Part shown: positions 45,920 through 55,140 of the stretch, in pieces | How positions within the stretch are numbered: the stretch's first letter is position 1 | Layout: each line of letters starts with the position of its first letter | Source of the DNA: Agriterribacter humi | GTDB taxonomy: Bacteria; Bacteroidota; Bacteroidia; Chitinophagales; Chitinophagaceae | Direction: 5' to 3' | Length of the DNA: 64,000 bases | Assembly: GCF_009192765.1 (NCBI RefSeq) | Contig: NZ_VOHQ01000011.1 | Span: 62,001 to 126,000 of the forward strand | Notes under the pieces: model-generated | The model's database searches: none | What the model saw: only the letters and a program-made list of their open reading frames with translations | Told to the model about the DNA's origin: nothing | Position numbers and translations under genes: made by a program

Positions 45920-47296
45920 TCATGCTATAGTCAGCAAGGGTTTAAAGGCTTTTTCCTTTATGGAAATATAGGCAATTTTTTCCAATAATTCATCCCCTGT
46001 GCAAAAAGCAACTCCCTTGCCTGCATGTGCCATAATACACCTGTCATCCCTGTCATCACCTACCACAATGCAGTTCCGTAGCGATACATTATATTTATCG
46101 CATGCGTATTGTAAAGCATTGGTTTTACAATAAGAATGCCCGCAAATACTTTCAGGAGAGGCAAAGAAATAGGAGGGCATATTTACTTCGCCGGTTGCCT
46201 TGCCTTCATAAATATCAAGCTGGTTAGCATATGCAAAATCGCCACCAATATTTTGCCGTACATAATTTGCAATCAGCAGGTAACTATGGCTGATGATACC
46301 GACCAGGTATTCTTTTTCCTTTAATGCCTGCACTACAGCCTGTATATCTTTTACCATTTCAATGCGTGAAACGATATTCAGCAGATCGTCCATTGTTTTA
46401 CCTTTTAACAGTAAGCCAATTCGTTTGGTTAAGATAATCGGATCTTTTTCATTGAACCTCAGGTCTTCCAATTGACGGGTAAAGCCAAAAGCAATAGCGC
46501 ACTCATCAATAAAGCGGCCATTGAAAATGGTGTCATCCAGGTCAAAAACAATGAGTTTATGATATTTCGAAAGATTTTCCTTAAGTGTATTGTGCATTTC
46601 CCGCTGAATGGTTTCTATAGAAGATATTTCTTCTTCCGGCAGGTTAAATTCCGATTGAGGTTGTGCTTTGGCAATAATGGCCCGCGATACCTCTTTACTC
46701 ATTTTCCCCAGGCTTTCCCAAGGCTTGCTGTTATTTTCTATATAGCCGATATTCACTTCTTTAATTCTGGCTTTCATCAGGTACATGTCAATGAGAATGC
46801 CTATATCTACACCGTAATCATTAAAAAAATCAATTCTTTTAAAAAAGTTTTTCCGGCCGGAGATCATTCCGCTCAATGGTTGTGAGAAACCCGACAGCCC
46901 GGGGTAATAGATATTAAGCAACGGCTTGGCAACCAGCTCTGTTACCCGGCCTGCGTTTCTGGCAAAAGTGGCCTTTACAAAATCTGCTTCATCATCAATT
47001 AGGGGGGTGGCAAGCAGGTTAATCGTCTCAGGAGGATATGGGTCAATATCGCCGTCAAGGAAAATCAGTATTGCATTGCCGGCCATTTGAACTCCTTCTT
47101 TCATAGATATTCCTTTTCCTCTTGTTTTGCTATTGATAATTTTAGCCCCCGCCTCCAATGCAACTGCAACCGTTTCGTCTTCCGAATTATCATCTACAAC
47201 AATAACTTCATTTACGAGGGAGTTTCCCAGGCAGAAACGCACAATATTACCAATCGTTTTTGCTTCATTCAGCGTTGGGATAATTACAGTAACCAT
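45920..47296 (-). CDS. Glycosyltransferase (GpgS-like) - HAD phosphatase fusion
   Basis: A 458-residue two-domain protein. Residues 1-240 form a GT-A glycosyltransferase (TVIIPTLNEAKTIGNIV, FLDGDIDP as metal site, YGVDIGILIDMY) that resembles glucosyl- and mannosyl-3-phosphoglycerate synthases. Residues about 248-458 form a HAD phosphatase: motif I FDLDDTIFNG, motif II IISHS, motif IV VVGDDRDDRC. A synthase joined to its phosphatase would make a sugar-glycerate solute in one protein, as reported for the bifunctional MgsD of Dehalococcoides. Substrates here are inferred. It precedes a universal stress protein. Confidence 0.75.
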   Translation of the reverse strand: MVTVIIPTLNEAKTIGNIVRFCLGNSLVNEVIVVDDNSEDETVAVALEAGAKIINSKTRGKGISMKEGVQMAGNAILIFLDGDIDPYPPETINLLATPLIDDEADFVKATFARNAGRVTELVAKPLLNIYYPGLSGFSQPLSGMISGRKNFFKRIDFFNDYGVDIGILIDMYLMKARIKEVNIGYIENNSKPWESLGKMSKEVSRAIIAKAQPQSEFNLPEEEISSIETIQREMHNTLKENLSKYHKLIVFDLDDTIFNGRFIDECAIAFGFTRQLEDLRFNEKDPIILTKRIGLLLKGKTMDDLLNIVSRIEMVKDIQAVVQALKEKEYLVGIISHSYLLIANYVRQNIGGDFAYANQLDIYEGKATGEVNMPSYFFASPESICGHSYCKTNALQYACDKYNVSLRNCIVVGDDRDDRCIMAHAGKGVAFCTGDELLEKIAYISIKEKAFKPLLTIA

Positions 47297-47364
47297 TAAT
47301 TCTTCTTTGTTTTATACGTTTAAGCACAATATAAACATAGGGAGGCCAGGCAAGTTACTTAACA

Positions 47365-47425
47365 GCGATGTAAATCAAAAGGCATACCCTAAAATATAGG
47401 TCTCTTATTATTTTACATGTATCAA
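47365..47425 (-). promoter_or_regulatory. FNR/CRP-like half-site pair upstream of the fusion gene
   Basis: Two sites resemble the FNR box TTGATnnnnATCAA: GCGATGTAAATCAA (47365-47378) and TTTACATGTATCAA (47412-47425). Each has one perfect ATCAA half (8 of 10 positions overall). The nearer is about 40 bases upstream of a possible -7 element at 47326-47333 on the same promoter. Such control of stress-protein operons is known in other bacteria, but the match here is loose. Confidence 0.22.
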
Positions 47426-47490
47426 ACAGGATTGTAAGTGTAAACCCCGGGTATTACCTGCTGGTTTACTTTAAATTGATGTAAAATAAA

Positions 47491-47515
47491 AAATCCCGAA
47501 GATTTCGGGATTTTT
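47491..47515 (-). terminator. Intrinsic terminator of the RNA-binding protein gene
   Basis: AAATCCCGAA (47491-47500) pairs with TTCGGGATTT (47504-47513) across a 3-base loop. On the reverse strand a T-run follows, 25 bases after the stop of the RNA-binding protein gene. Confidence 0.85.
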
Positions 47516-47537
47516 AAATGAGATGAACAGGTAATTA

Positions 47538-47930
47538 TTAATATTCGTTATTGTAATCTCTTTTGTTATAGCCACCGCGATCACGATCACGGTATCCACC
47601 GCCACCGCCGCCTTTGTTGTAGCCGCCGCCACCGCCGCCACCACCAAAGCTTCTCTTTTTAAAACCACCGCCACCGCCTGGTTTAGCTGGTCTTTCCTGA
47701 GCTTCGTTGATAACGATTTTTCTCCCCAGAATCTCCTTGTCATACAGGCTACTGAGCGCATTTTGTGCTTCAGTATCATTTTCCATTTCTACAAAACCAA
47801 ATCCCTTGCTTCTTCCGGTTTCGCGGTCTTTAACAATTTTGATTGAAGTAACAGTACCATACTGTTCAAATAGATTTCTAAGGTCGTCCTCTGTCATTGT
47901 CCAGGAGAGGTTGCCTACGTACAGGTTCAT
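47538..47930 (-). CDS. Glycine-rich RRM RNA-binding protein
   Basis: A 130-residue protein with one RNA-recognition motif (residues 1-80; RNP2 LYVGNL, RNP1 KGFGFVEM) and a glycine-rich tail (long G runs with RDRDRGGYNKRD). Such proteins are often cold-induced RNA chaperones. The coding region is preceded by a 253-base gap without any gene, which may hold a long 5' leader. ATG 47930 aligns the RRM at the very N-terminus. Confidence 0.9.
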   Translation of the reverse strand: MNLYVGNLSWTMTEDDLRNLFEQYGTVTSIKIVKDRETGRSKGFGFVEMENDTEAQNALSSLYDKEILGRKIVINEAQERPAKPGGGGGFKKRSFGGGGGGGGYNKGGGGGGYRDRDRGGYNKRDYNNEY

Positions 47931-48160
47931 TGTAACTAAAATTTAAAAAGTGAAAATTGAAAAATAGTAATGGAAACTTAGTCGCTACAATGATCTGAGA
48001 ACCGGAGGTTAGCCGTAAAACCAGCCAGAATAGGAACTAATGGTGCATTACTGCATTGTGAAGATAATGTTTTCCAAAATAATACCATATAAAATGGAAT
48101 ATATTTATATTAATTCTATCGGTAGGAAAAGACAAGAAATATGAAATAAAGAATATATAA

Positions 48161-48189
48161 AAAGAGGCTGCTAAATCAGCAACCTCTTT
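48161..48189 (-). terminator. Terminator of the rpsF-rpsR-rplI operon
   Basis: AAAGAGGCTGCT (48161-48172) and AGCAACCTCTTT (48178-48189) pair with one wobble around a 5-base loop. On the reverse strand the stem is followed by TTTATATATT. It sits 11 bases beyond the rplI stop. Confidence 0.78.
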
Positions 48190-48199
48190 CTTTTAATAT

Positions 48200-48646
48200 T
48201 TATTCAGCTACTACTTCAAAGCTTAACTCTGTTTCGTTTCCGTTACCAAAGTCAATTTTAGCCTTGTGTGTGCCCAGCTCTTTTACCTCATCCAGAATAT
48301 GAATGCGGCGGCGGTCTATTTCATAGCCTTTCTGATCGCGGATGGCACGGGCAATTTGAACGGTAGTAACACTACCGAAAATTTTGCCTGAAGTGCCTGT
48401 TTTTGCGCCGATGCGCAATGGGCTTTCGTTGAGTTTGCTAATGACCAGGTTAATTTCAGCCAGTAGTTTTTCTTCCTTCTTCTTTAGCTGCTTAAGCTTT
48501 TCTTCCAACTGTTTAAGGTTAGAAGGCGAAGCTTCAATGGCAAATTTTTGAGGAATCAGATAATTGCGCGCATAACCGCTCTTTACCTTTACTTTTTCGT
48601 TGGCTGAACCTAAGTTATCTACGTCTTGTATTAAGATTACTTCCAT
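48200..48646 (-). CDS. rplI: 50S ribosomal protein bL9
   Basis: A 148-residue protein with the N-terminal bL9 domain (MEVILIQDVDNLGSANEKVK, then GYARNYLIPQKFA), the long connecting helix (residues about 42-74, KQLEEKLKQLKKKEEKLLAE) and the C-terminal domain with GKIFGSVT. It binds 23S rRNA at the L1-stalk base. It is the last gene of the rpsF-rpsR-rplI operon, 10 bases after rpsR. Confidence 0.97.
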   Translation of the reverse strand: MEVILIQDVDNLGSANEKVKVKSGYARNYLIPQKFAIEASPSNLKQLEEKLKQLKKKEEKLLAEINLVISKLNESPLRIGAKTGTSGKIFGSVTTVQIARAIRDQKGYEIDRRRIHILDEVKELGTHKAKIDFGNGNETELSFEVVAE

Positions 48647-48656
48647 GATTGCCTCC

Positions 48657-48923
48657 TTACTTTAAAAGATCAGTTACATACGGCAATAGCGCCATTTGAC
48701 GGGCTTTCTTTATCGCGTCTGATACCTTGCGCTGGTATTTAAGCGAATTGCCTGAAATACGGCGGGGTAACATTTTACCCTGTTCATTGAGGAATTTTTT
48801 CAAAAACTCAACGTCCTTGTAATCAATGTACTTAATACCGTACTTTTTGAAGCGGCAGAACTTCTTCTTAGGCTTCTCTGTTTTGATAGCCGTAAGATAT
48901 TTAATTTCATTAGCTTTTGCCAT
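48657..48923 (-). CDS. rpsR: 30S ribosomal protein bS18
   Basis: An 88-residue protein with the bS18 core: [20 protein letters not shown], then [20 protein letters not shown] and the closing [19 protein letters not shown]. bS18 pairs with bS6 on the 30S platform, which fits its place directly after rpsF (one base between them). The N-terminal 20 residues are lysine-rich and variable. Confidence 0.97.
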   Translation of the reverse strand: MAKANEIKYLTAIKTEKPKKKFCRFKKYGIKYIDYKDVEFLKKFLNEQGKMLPRRISGNSLKYQRKVSDAIKKARQMALLPYVTDLLK

Positions 48924-48924
48924 A

Positions 48925-49281
48925 CTATTCAGCCTCCGCTTTTTCGTTTTTGTAACTTACACCACTTCTCTTTCTGGCATTGTACCCGACGGCGTATTTA
49001 TCGAGTTTTGTAACCATGTGACGTAATACCTGCTCGTCACGTAACAGTTGAATCTTCAAAGTTTCATTGAAGGTGGATGGCGCAATAAATTCCACAACCC
49101 AGTAAATACCCGTGGTCTTTTTCTGGACGGGATACGCCAGTGATTTCAACCCCCAGGGGTTAGAATACACGATCTCGCCACCGGCTTCGGTAACCAGGTC
49201 TGTGTACTTTTTCTGAGCAGCTTTAGACTCTTCATCGCTCAGAACAGGGGTAAAAATCACCATCAATTCATAATTGTTCAT
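48925..49281 (-). CDS. rpsF: 30S ribosomal protein bS6
   Basis: A 118-residue protein with the ferredoxin-like bS6 fold: [39 protein letters not shown] and [28 protein letters not shown]. It starts the rpsF-rpsR-rplI operon. A possible -7 element (TACCTTCG, reverse of 49316-49323) lies 35 bases upstream, giving a short leader. No clear bS6:bS18 autoregulatory RNA was identified. Confidence 0.96.
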   Translation of the reverse strand: MNNYELMVIFTPVLSDEESKAAQKKYTDLVTEAGGEIVYSNPWGLKSLAYPVQKKTTGIYWVVEFIAPSTFNETLKIQLLRDEQVLRHMVTKLDKYAVGYNARKRSGVSYKNEKAEAE

Positions 49282-49315
49282 TACCCTGAATTTTAGTTAA
49301 AAAAAATATGGGGTG

Positions 49316-49323
49316 CGAAGGTA
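49316..49323 (-). promoter_or_regulatory. Possible -7 promoter element of rpsF
   Basis: TACCTTCG on the reverse strand matches TAnnTTTG at seven of eight positions and lies 35 bases upstream of rpsF. No clear -33 TTTG was found at the right distance. The rest of the 332-base gap (49282-49613) contains degenerate repeat text and no gene. Confidence 0.35.
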
Positions 49324-49565
49324 GTTTTTTTTTGTTATATTTTATGGAAATATTTGTGAAGGTGAGAGGCGTAGGATATAAGGCCTAAGGCGAACCTGGG
49401 ACCTGAAACTTGCAACCTGTATATGCATAGAAATATAAAGGTTTGGAAGATAAATCATAAAAGATGCGATACACCATGCCGGGAAAGACACTTATACCTA
49501 CACCTTACGCCTTACAGCGTATACCTGATTGCCAACCTGTCAGTAATTCTTTCAATGGCATTTTA

Positions 49566-49598
49566 TTTGCCGGCAGATTGTTGCTATTTATAACTTTA
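49566..49598 (+). promoter_or_regulatory. Possible htpG promoter
   Basis: TTTG (49566-49569) and TAACTTTA (49591-49598) are separated by 21 bases and lie just upstream of ATG 49614. If real, the leader is only a few bases long and the longer reading frame that begins at 49464 would not be translated. Confidence 0.38.
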
Positions 49599-49613
49599 AT
49601 TGAATCAAGCATT

Positions 49614-51464
49614 ATGCAAAAAGGAAACATAAGGGTACAAACGGAAAACATATTCCCGATCATTAAAAAATTTCTTTACAGCGAACATGATATCTTTTTA
49701 AGAGAATTGGTCAGCAATGCCGTTGACGCCACTCAAAAATTAAAAACATTGTCTTCCATTGGAGAGGCTAAAGGCGAATTGGGTGAATTACGGATAGATG
49801 TGAAACTAAATGCCGGGGATAAAACCCTCACTATTTCTGACAAAGGTGTGGGCATGACCGCTGAAGAGGTGGATAAATATCTTAACCAGGTGGCATTTAG
49901 CGGTGCAGAGGAATTTTTGGAAAAATATAAGGGGCAAAATGAAAGCACTATTATAGGTCATTTCGGGCTGGGATTTTATTCTTCCTTTATGGTGAGCGAT
50001 AAGGTTGAAGTTATAACAAAATCATACCAGCAGGATAAGCCGTCAGTTAAATGGGAATGCGATGGCAGCCCCGCATTTACGCTCGAAGAAACAGATAAAC
50101 CGGATAGAGGTACCGATATTGTGCTTCATATTAATGAAGAAAGCAAAGAATTTTTAGAAGCAGGAAAAATAAGGCAGATACTGGAAAAATTTTGCCGGTT
50201 TTTACCCATTCCTATTTTCTTTGAAGACAAACAGATCAACAATACCACTCCTGCATGGACTAAAAAACCTTCTGACTTAACAACGGAAGATTACCAGAAT
50301 TTCTATAAGGAGCTATATCCATTTAACGAAACACCACTTTTCTGGATTCATCTGAATGTGGATTATCCCTTCAATCTTACCGGTATCCTGTACTTCCCCA
50401 AAATAAAGCAGAGTTATGAAATACAAAAAGATAAAATTCAGCTATACAGCAACCAGGTATTCGTTACCGAAGAAGTAAAAGACATTGTACCCGAATTTTT
50501 GATGTTGCTGCAGGGGGTAATTGACTCTCCGGATATACCGCTGAACGTAAGCCGTAGCTATTTACAGGGCGATCCCAATGTGAGGAAGATCAACAACCAT
50601 ATCACTAAAAAGGTTGCCGACAAATTAGAAGAGATATTCAACAAAGACAGGAAAGCGTTTGAAGAAAAATGGGAACATGTTGGACTGTTTGTGAAGTATG
50701 GAATGATGACCGATGATAAGTTCTTTGAACGGGCCAATTCATTTCATCTTTTTGAAGATGTGGAAGATGGAAAATTTTATACGCTCGAAGAATACAGAAC
50801 TACCACAGAAGCTTTACAGAAAAACAAGGAGGGCAAGCTGGTTATATTGTATACTACCAATCCTGTGCAGCAGGATGCTTATATTCAGCAGGCCAAAGCC
50901 AAAGGATATAAGGTTGTAAAAATGGAAACCCTGGTAGATGCTGCATTTATAAGCCAGGTAGAAACCAAATGGGAGAATGTTCATTTTACCCGTGTAGATG
51001 CTGATATTGCTGATAACCTGGTTGATAAACAGGAGGCCGGGGAAACCGTACTCAACAAAGAAGAAGCCGATGCGTTAAAAGATTTGTTTAACGTGCAACG
51101 GCCCGAAATCAATATGTCTGTTGAAGTGAAAGGGCTGGGTGCTGAAGCACCGCCGGTAGTTGCCACGCGCCCGGAGTTCATGCGACGCATGAAAGACATG
51201 GCCCTGGCAGGCGGACCTATGGCCGGATTTTATACTAATATGCCGGATGAGGTAACACTTACCGTAAATGGTAATCACCCCGTTTTTCAGACTATATTAC
51301 AGGAAGCCGATGAAATTAAAAAAGAAAAGGCTATTCACAACCTGGCCGATCTGGCTTTATTGTCGCAGGGGTTACTGAAAGGAAATAATCTTACTGATTT
51401 TATTAATCGCAGCGTGGAACTGATGGGTGGAACACAGAAAAGTAAGATTATCCTGGAGAGCTGA
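49614..51464 (+). CDS. htpG: Hsp90 chaperone HtpG
   Basis: About 616 residues from ATG 49614, normal for bacterial Hsp90. The ATPase domain carries EHDIFLRELVSNAVDATQKL, the DKGVGMTAEEV motif and GHFGLGFYSSFMV; the middle domain has NVSRSYLQGDPNVRKI. The frame is open from 49464, but the extra 50 residues have no Hsp90 similarity and overlap the likely promoter. Acts in the cytosol on client proteins. Confidence 0.95.
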   Translation: MQKGNIRVQTENIFPIIKKFLYSEHDIFLRELVSNAVDATQKLKTLSSIGEAKGELGELRIDVKLNAGDKTLTISDKGVGMTAEEVDKYLNQVAFSGAEEFLEKYKGQNESTIIGHFGLGFYSSFMVSDKVEVITKSYQQDKPSVKWECDGSPAFTLEETDKPDRGTDIVLHINEESKEFLEAGKIRQILEKFCRFLPIPIFFEDKQINNTTPAWTKKPSDLTTEDYQNFYKELYPFNETPLFWIHLNVDYPFNLTGILYFPKIKQSYEIQKDKIQLYSNQVFVTEEVKDIVPEFLMLLQGVIDSPDIPLNVSRSYLQGDPNVRKINNHITKKVADKLEEIFNKDRKAFEEKWEHVGLFVKYGMMTDDKFFERANSFHLFEDVEDGKFYTLEEYRTTTEALQKNKEGKLVILYTTNPVQQDAYIQQAKAKGYKVVKMETLVDAAFISQVETKWENVHFTRVDADIADNLVDKQEAGETVLNKEEADALKDLFNVQRPEINMSVEVKGLGAEAPPVVATRPEFMRRMKDMALAGGPMAGFYTNMPDEVTLTVNGNHPVFQTILQEADEIKKEKAIHNLADLALLSQGLLKGNNLTDFINRSVELMGGTQKSKIILES

Positions 51465-51494
51465 TAATGCGTTTGATTCATATATACTAAAAGC

Positions 51495-51648
51495 AATGGG
51501 GCTGTCTAAAAAGTAATATTTTGCCACACAGACCCGCCTGAACCGGACGGGCAGGCACGAGGGCACGAAGAAAATAAAACTTAAAGATCAGGACTTCGAG
51601 TCTTAGTGGACATATCTTCTATACCGGCTCTTTTGAGACAGCCACATT
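51495..51648. mobile_element. MITE-like element with 20-bp terminal inverted repeats
   Basis: CAATGGGGCTGTCTAAAAAG (51495-51514, approximately) is matched at 18 of 20 positions by the reverse complement of the segment ending at 51648. The GGGGCTGTCTCAAAAG-like tip resembles ends of Bacteroidota transposons. The interior is about 114 bases with no ORF. It contains CCGGACGGGCAGGCACGAGG, similar in style to dispersed GC-rich repeat text. It lies between htpG and a convergent methyltransferase gene. No clear target-site duplication was seen. Confidence 0.5.
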
Positions 51649-51674
51649 GTTTTTATGCTTTTCCGTGGAAAGTG

Positions 51675-52358
51675 TTATGCTGTAATATCTTTTTTCAGTA
51701 TAACACCATCCAGCCATTTCAATTTTCTTTTGCGGTATACCGGCTCATATTCAAACTCGAAAAATGTTTCTATGTACCTGGGGCTCACATATAAAAAATA
51801 AACCGGGCGGGGATGTTGTTCTATTGAAACGTTTACCTTTTCCAGGAACCTGGCAATTGTATCATCGCTAAAAGGGTTGAACATAAAGAAAACAGATTCG
51901 TTGGGCTGTATATCATATTCCAATACGTTTTTACATAAAACCCGGTATTCCATTTGAGGAAATAGAGAACTGATCTTTTGCATATGCTGTTCTGCAATGC
52001 TGCATACCTCCTGCGCAAAATCTACACCTTTAATTGTTATAAATCCGTAATGAGCGGCCACTACCATTGCCCTGCCTTTTCCGCAGCCAAGGTCTGTAAA
52101 AGATCTGTCGTCACAAATTTCGCACAACCGCTTTAGCAAAGCTTCCAGTATGTAAAAGTTTACCGCCTCGTATCTTGATGAATGCGAGATATCTCCGTTA
52201 GCAATAGTAAGCTGTGTTAACTCAAGAGGTTTGGAAGTATCAACCCCAAATTTTTTTTCCCCTCTTATTTCATGCATCAAAATAAAACCGGCAAGAACAG
52301 GATTCCAGTTGAAGGCGAAATACCCATACAATTTTATATAGTTAAGCCATTTTTTCAA
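51675..52358 (-). CDS. SAM-dependent methyltransferase
   Basis: A 227-residue class I methyltransferase. Motif I is FTDLGCGKGRAMVVAAHYGF (near residue 88), followed by the acidic strand end GVDF and the VFFMFNPFSDD motif IV. The N-terminal 80 residues have a short hydrophobic segment near residue 12. The substrate is not evident; the motif I shape recalls DOT1-like and small-molecule methylases. Its ATG overlaps the recJ stop by 4 bases, indicating cotranscription. Confidence 0.78.
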   Translation of the reverse strand: MKKWLNYIKLYGYFAFNWNPVLAGFILMHEIRGEKKFGVDTSKPLELTQLTIANGDISHSSRYEAVNFYILEALLKRLCEICDDRSFTDLGCGKGRAMVVAAHYGFITIKGVDFAQEVCSIAEQHMQKISSLFPQMEYRVLCKNVLEYDIQPNESVFFMFNPFSDDTIARFLEKVNVSIEQHPRPVYFLYVSPRYIETFFEFEYEPVYRKRKLKWLDGVILKKDITA

Positions 52359-54064
52359 TTGCCGCTCGGTCTGAGATCAATCACTTTTAGTTGCAGGCTT
52401 TTTTCACCGTTCCATTCATTTTCATCAATTGTAAAAACAATATCAGCAGGTTTTTTGGATTGCAATATGCTGAAATGTTGTGCCATATTAAATCCAATGC
52501 CGCTTATCACTGTATTATCCTGCTTTATTGAAAATTTAATATGTTGTTCTTTCACAACCCTGGAATAGCCGGTGTCTGTAATATTTCTGCATACAAAAAC
52601 AGGCCGCAGGTTTTCGGGGCCAAAGGGCTCCATCTGGCAGATAATTTTATATAGAACCGGTTTAATATCGGCAAGTTCAATTACTGCATCAATGAAAAGA
52701 ACAGGGATTAGTTGGGCGGGCTTAATCTGAGCCGCAACCACTTCTTCAAATTTGTTGCTAAAAGCCTCCACATGTTCAGGAAGCATTGTCATACCCGCCG
52801 CTGCAAAGTGTCCGCCATATCCTAATAAATGCTGCCTGCAGGCATGAATGGCTTCGTATAAATTAAAACCCGGCACACTTCGGGCGCTGCCGGCCACTAT
52901 TTCGCCACTTTGCGTTAGCACTACGGTGGGGCGGTAATATTTTTCAATAAGCCTGGAAGCTACAATGCCTACCACTCCTTTATGCCAGTGCGGCTGATAA
53001 ACAACGGTTGTTTTTCGCTGTACCAGTATTTCATCACTTTCAATAATACTTAAGGCCTGCCCCGTAATGCTGCTGTCGGCCTCTTTTCTTTCGTCATTGT
53101 CGGAGTGAAGCATCCCGGCATATTCAATAGCTTTTGCATAATCTTCTTCAATAAATAACTGAACGGCTTTACGGGCATCGTCCATACGCCCGGCAGCATT
53201 TATGCGCGGGGCTATCACAAAAACAAGGTTGGTAATATGGATCACTGACTTTTGAAGCCCGCTTAATTCAATAAGCGCCTTTATGCCGGGAGAAGGATTT
53301 TCGTTTACCTGCTTTACACCATAATAGGCAAGTATCCTGTTTTCGCCCGTCATTGGCACTATGTCGGCTGCAATGGCAGTTGCTACCAAATCGAGATAAT
53401 TAAAGCATTCTTTTTCTTCAAGCCCTAAATACGAGGTTAATGCACAAATGAGTTTAAACCCTACCCCGCAACCGCATAATTCTTTGTACGGGTATGGGCA
53501 ATCTTTTTGTTTGGGATTTAATATGGCAGTTGCCGGCGGAAGTTCCTCATCGGGCAAATGATGATCACAAATAATAAAATCAATACCCACAGACCTGGCA
53601 TACCGTACAAGTGCTACCGATTTAATGCCACAATCCAGAGCTATAATAAGTGTAATATTATTTTCAAGAGCAAAGTCAATACCTTCTTTGGAAACCCCGT
53701 AACCCTCACGATAGCGATGGGGGATATAAAACCGGATGTTTTCCGGAATGTATACTTTTTGCAGAAACCGAAACATGCATGATACTGCCGTAGTGCCGTC
53801 TACATCATAATCTCCAAATACAAGGATGTTTTCTTTGTTTTCAAAAGCAGTAAGTATCCTTTGCACCGCCTTAGCCATATCTTTCATTAGCATGGGGTTA
53901 TGCAGATCAGACAGTTGCGGGCGGAAATAATTTTTAGCCTGATCGTAGGTTTCAATTCCTCTTTGAGACAGTATTTTACAAAGCGCCGGATGTATGGTAA
54001 GCGCACTGGATAATTGCTTCACTTTATTTTCCGGCGCCTCAAGTATGTGCCATCGTTTTTCCAT
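52355..54064 (-). CDS. recJ: Single-stranded-DNA-specific exonuclease RecJ
   Basis: A 569-residue DHH-family nuclease that degrades 5' single-stranded DNA in recombination and mismatch repair. Visible motifs are FGDYDVDGTTAVSCMFRF (residues about 80-97), LALDCGIKS and CDHHLPDEELP (motif III, DHH). The DHHA1 segment has GVVGIVASRLIEKY and GYGGHFAAAGMT, followed by the OB-like C-terminal domain. Length is typical. It lies between the polyprenyl synthase and the methyltransferase in one operon. Confidence 0.95.
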   Translation of the reverse strand: MEKRWHILEAPENKVKQLSSALTIHPALCKILSQRGIETYDQAKNYFRPQLSDLHNPMLMKDMAKAVQRILTAFENKENILVFGDYDVDGTTAVSCMFRFLQKVYIPENIRFYIPHRYREGYGVSKEGIDFALENNITLIIALDCGIKSVALVRYARSVGIDFIICDHHLPDEELPPATAILNPKQKDCPYPYKELCGCGVGFKLICALTSYLGLEEKECFNYLDLVATAIAADIVPMTGENRILAYYGVKQVNENPSPGIKALIELSGLQKSVIHITNLVFVIAPRINAAGRMDDARKAVQLFIEEDYAKAIEYAGMLHSDNDERKEADSSITGQALSIIESDEILVQRKTTVVYQPHWHKGVVGIVASRLIEKYYRPTVVLTQSGEIVAGSARSVPGFNLYEAIHACRQHLLGYGGHFAAAGMTMLPEHVEAFSNKFEEVVAAQIKPAQLIPVLFIDAVIELADIKPVLYKIICQMEPFGPENLRPVFVCRNITDTGYSRVVKEQHIKFSIKQDNTVISGIGFNMAQHFSILQSKKPADIVFTIDENEWNGEKSLQLKVIDLRPSGN

Positions 54065-54078
54065 TGGTGTTTGTTTGG

Positions 54079-55041
54079 CTAATGCTTTCTGTCTGTTGTG
54101 TAATTTACCATTTCTTCCAATGCATTGCGAATTTCTGATGGAGGAAATTCATGCAAAACCGAAAGTGCCTTTTCCCTGTATTCAAGCATTTTTTGCTCTC
54201 CATATTCAATTCCACCCGTTTGCTTTACGTTTTCTATCACATAATTCACTTTCTCTTTTCTGCGGTTCTGGTTCTTTATTATGTATATGAGTTCTCTCCG
54301 TTTTGAAGGTGCGGCATGATTTAGTGTATATATTAAAGGAAGCGTAAGTTTCTTTTCTTTTATATCGTTGCCGGTTGGCTTACCAATGCTGTCGGTTCCA
54401 TAATCAAAAAGATCATCTTTTATTTGGAAAGCTATGCCTGTATATTCTCCAAATTGCCTGAGTTTTTCTGTAATATCTTCATTTTGAGATCCGGACCAGC
54501 CTCCTGCGGCACAGGCAGATGCCAGTAAAGAAGCTGTTTTTGTTTTGATAATTTCAAAATAAATATCCTCATTCAGGTTCAGCCCCCGCGCCTTTTCAAT
54601 TTGTAGAAGTTCTCCTTCGCTCATTTGACGCACTGCATCGGAAAGAATATGCAGTATGCGATAATCTTGTCCGTTCAGTGATAAGAGCAGCCCTTTGCTG
54701 AGCAAATAATCGCCCACAAGAACAGAAACCTTGGTTTTCCATAAAGCATATGTAGAAAAAAATCCCCTTCTTTCATACGATTCATCCACAACATCATCAT
54801 GTACAAGGGTAGCGGTGTGTAACAATTCTACCAGGGAAGCTGCCCGGTAAGTTGAATCATTGATCCCCCCCGCAAGCTTGGCTGAAAGTAAAACAAACAT
54901 GGGCCTGAGTTGCTTTCCCTTCCGCTTTACAATGTATTGCATTATCCTGTCGAGCAAAGGAACATTGCTTTTTACTGATGCCTTGAATTTTGATTCGAAG
55001 ATTGCCAGTTCATCCGATATAATTCTCTTTGCTGTATTCAT
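54079..55041 (-). CDS. Polyprenyl diphosphate synthase
   Basis: About 320 residues from ATG 55041; a longer frame to 55104 adds sequence unlike the family. The first aspartate-rich motif is LVHDDVVDES followed by RRG, and the second is FQIKDDLFDYG. These identify a trans-prenyltransferase of the octaprenyl/solanesyl type, which makes the side chain of menaquinone. Chain length cannot be set from sequence alone. Gap to recJ is 14 bases. Confidence 0.9.
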   Translation of the reverse strand: MNTAKRIISDELAIFESKFKASVKSNVPLLDRIMQYIVKRKGKQLRPMFVLLSAKLAGGINDSTYRAASLVELLHTATLVHDDVVDESYERRGFFSTYALWKTKVSVLVGDYLLSKGLLLSLNGQDYRILHILSDAVRQMSEGELLQIEKARGLNLNEDIYFEIIKTKTASLLASACAAGGWSGSQNEDITEKLRQFGEYTGIAFQIKDDLFDYGTDSIGKPTGNDIKEKKLTLPLIYTLNHAAPSKRRELIYIIKNQNRRKEKVNYVIENVKQTGGIEYGEQKMLEYREKALSVLHEFPPSEIRNALEEMVNYTTDRKH

Positions 55042-55140
55042 CTGTATAAAAAAGGCATAAATGTTGCAACTAATACGTTCAGTTTGCTGTCTGATGTAAA
55101 ACACTGCAAGTTAACTGTGTAATTTATTATTTCTAAAAAA

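Noticed and set aside
49464-49613. 50-residue N-terminal extension of HtpG
   Set aside because: It has no Hsp90 similarity, and a plausible promoter lies between it and ATG 49614.
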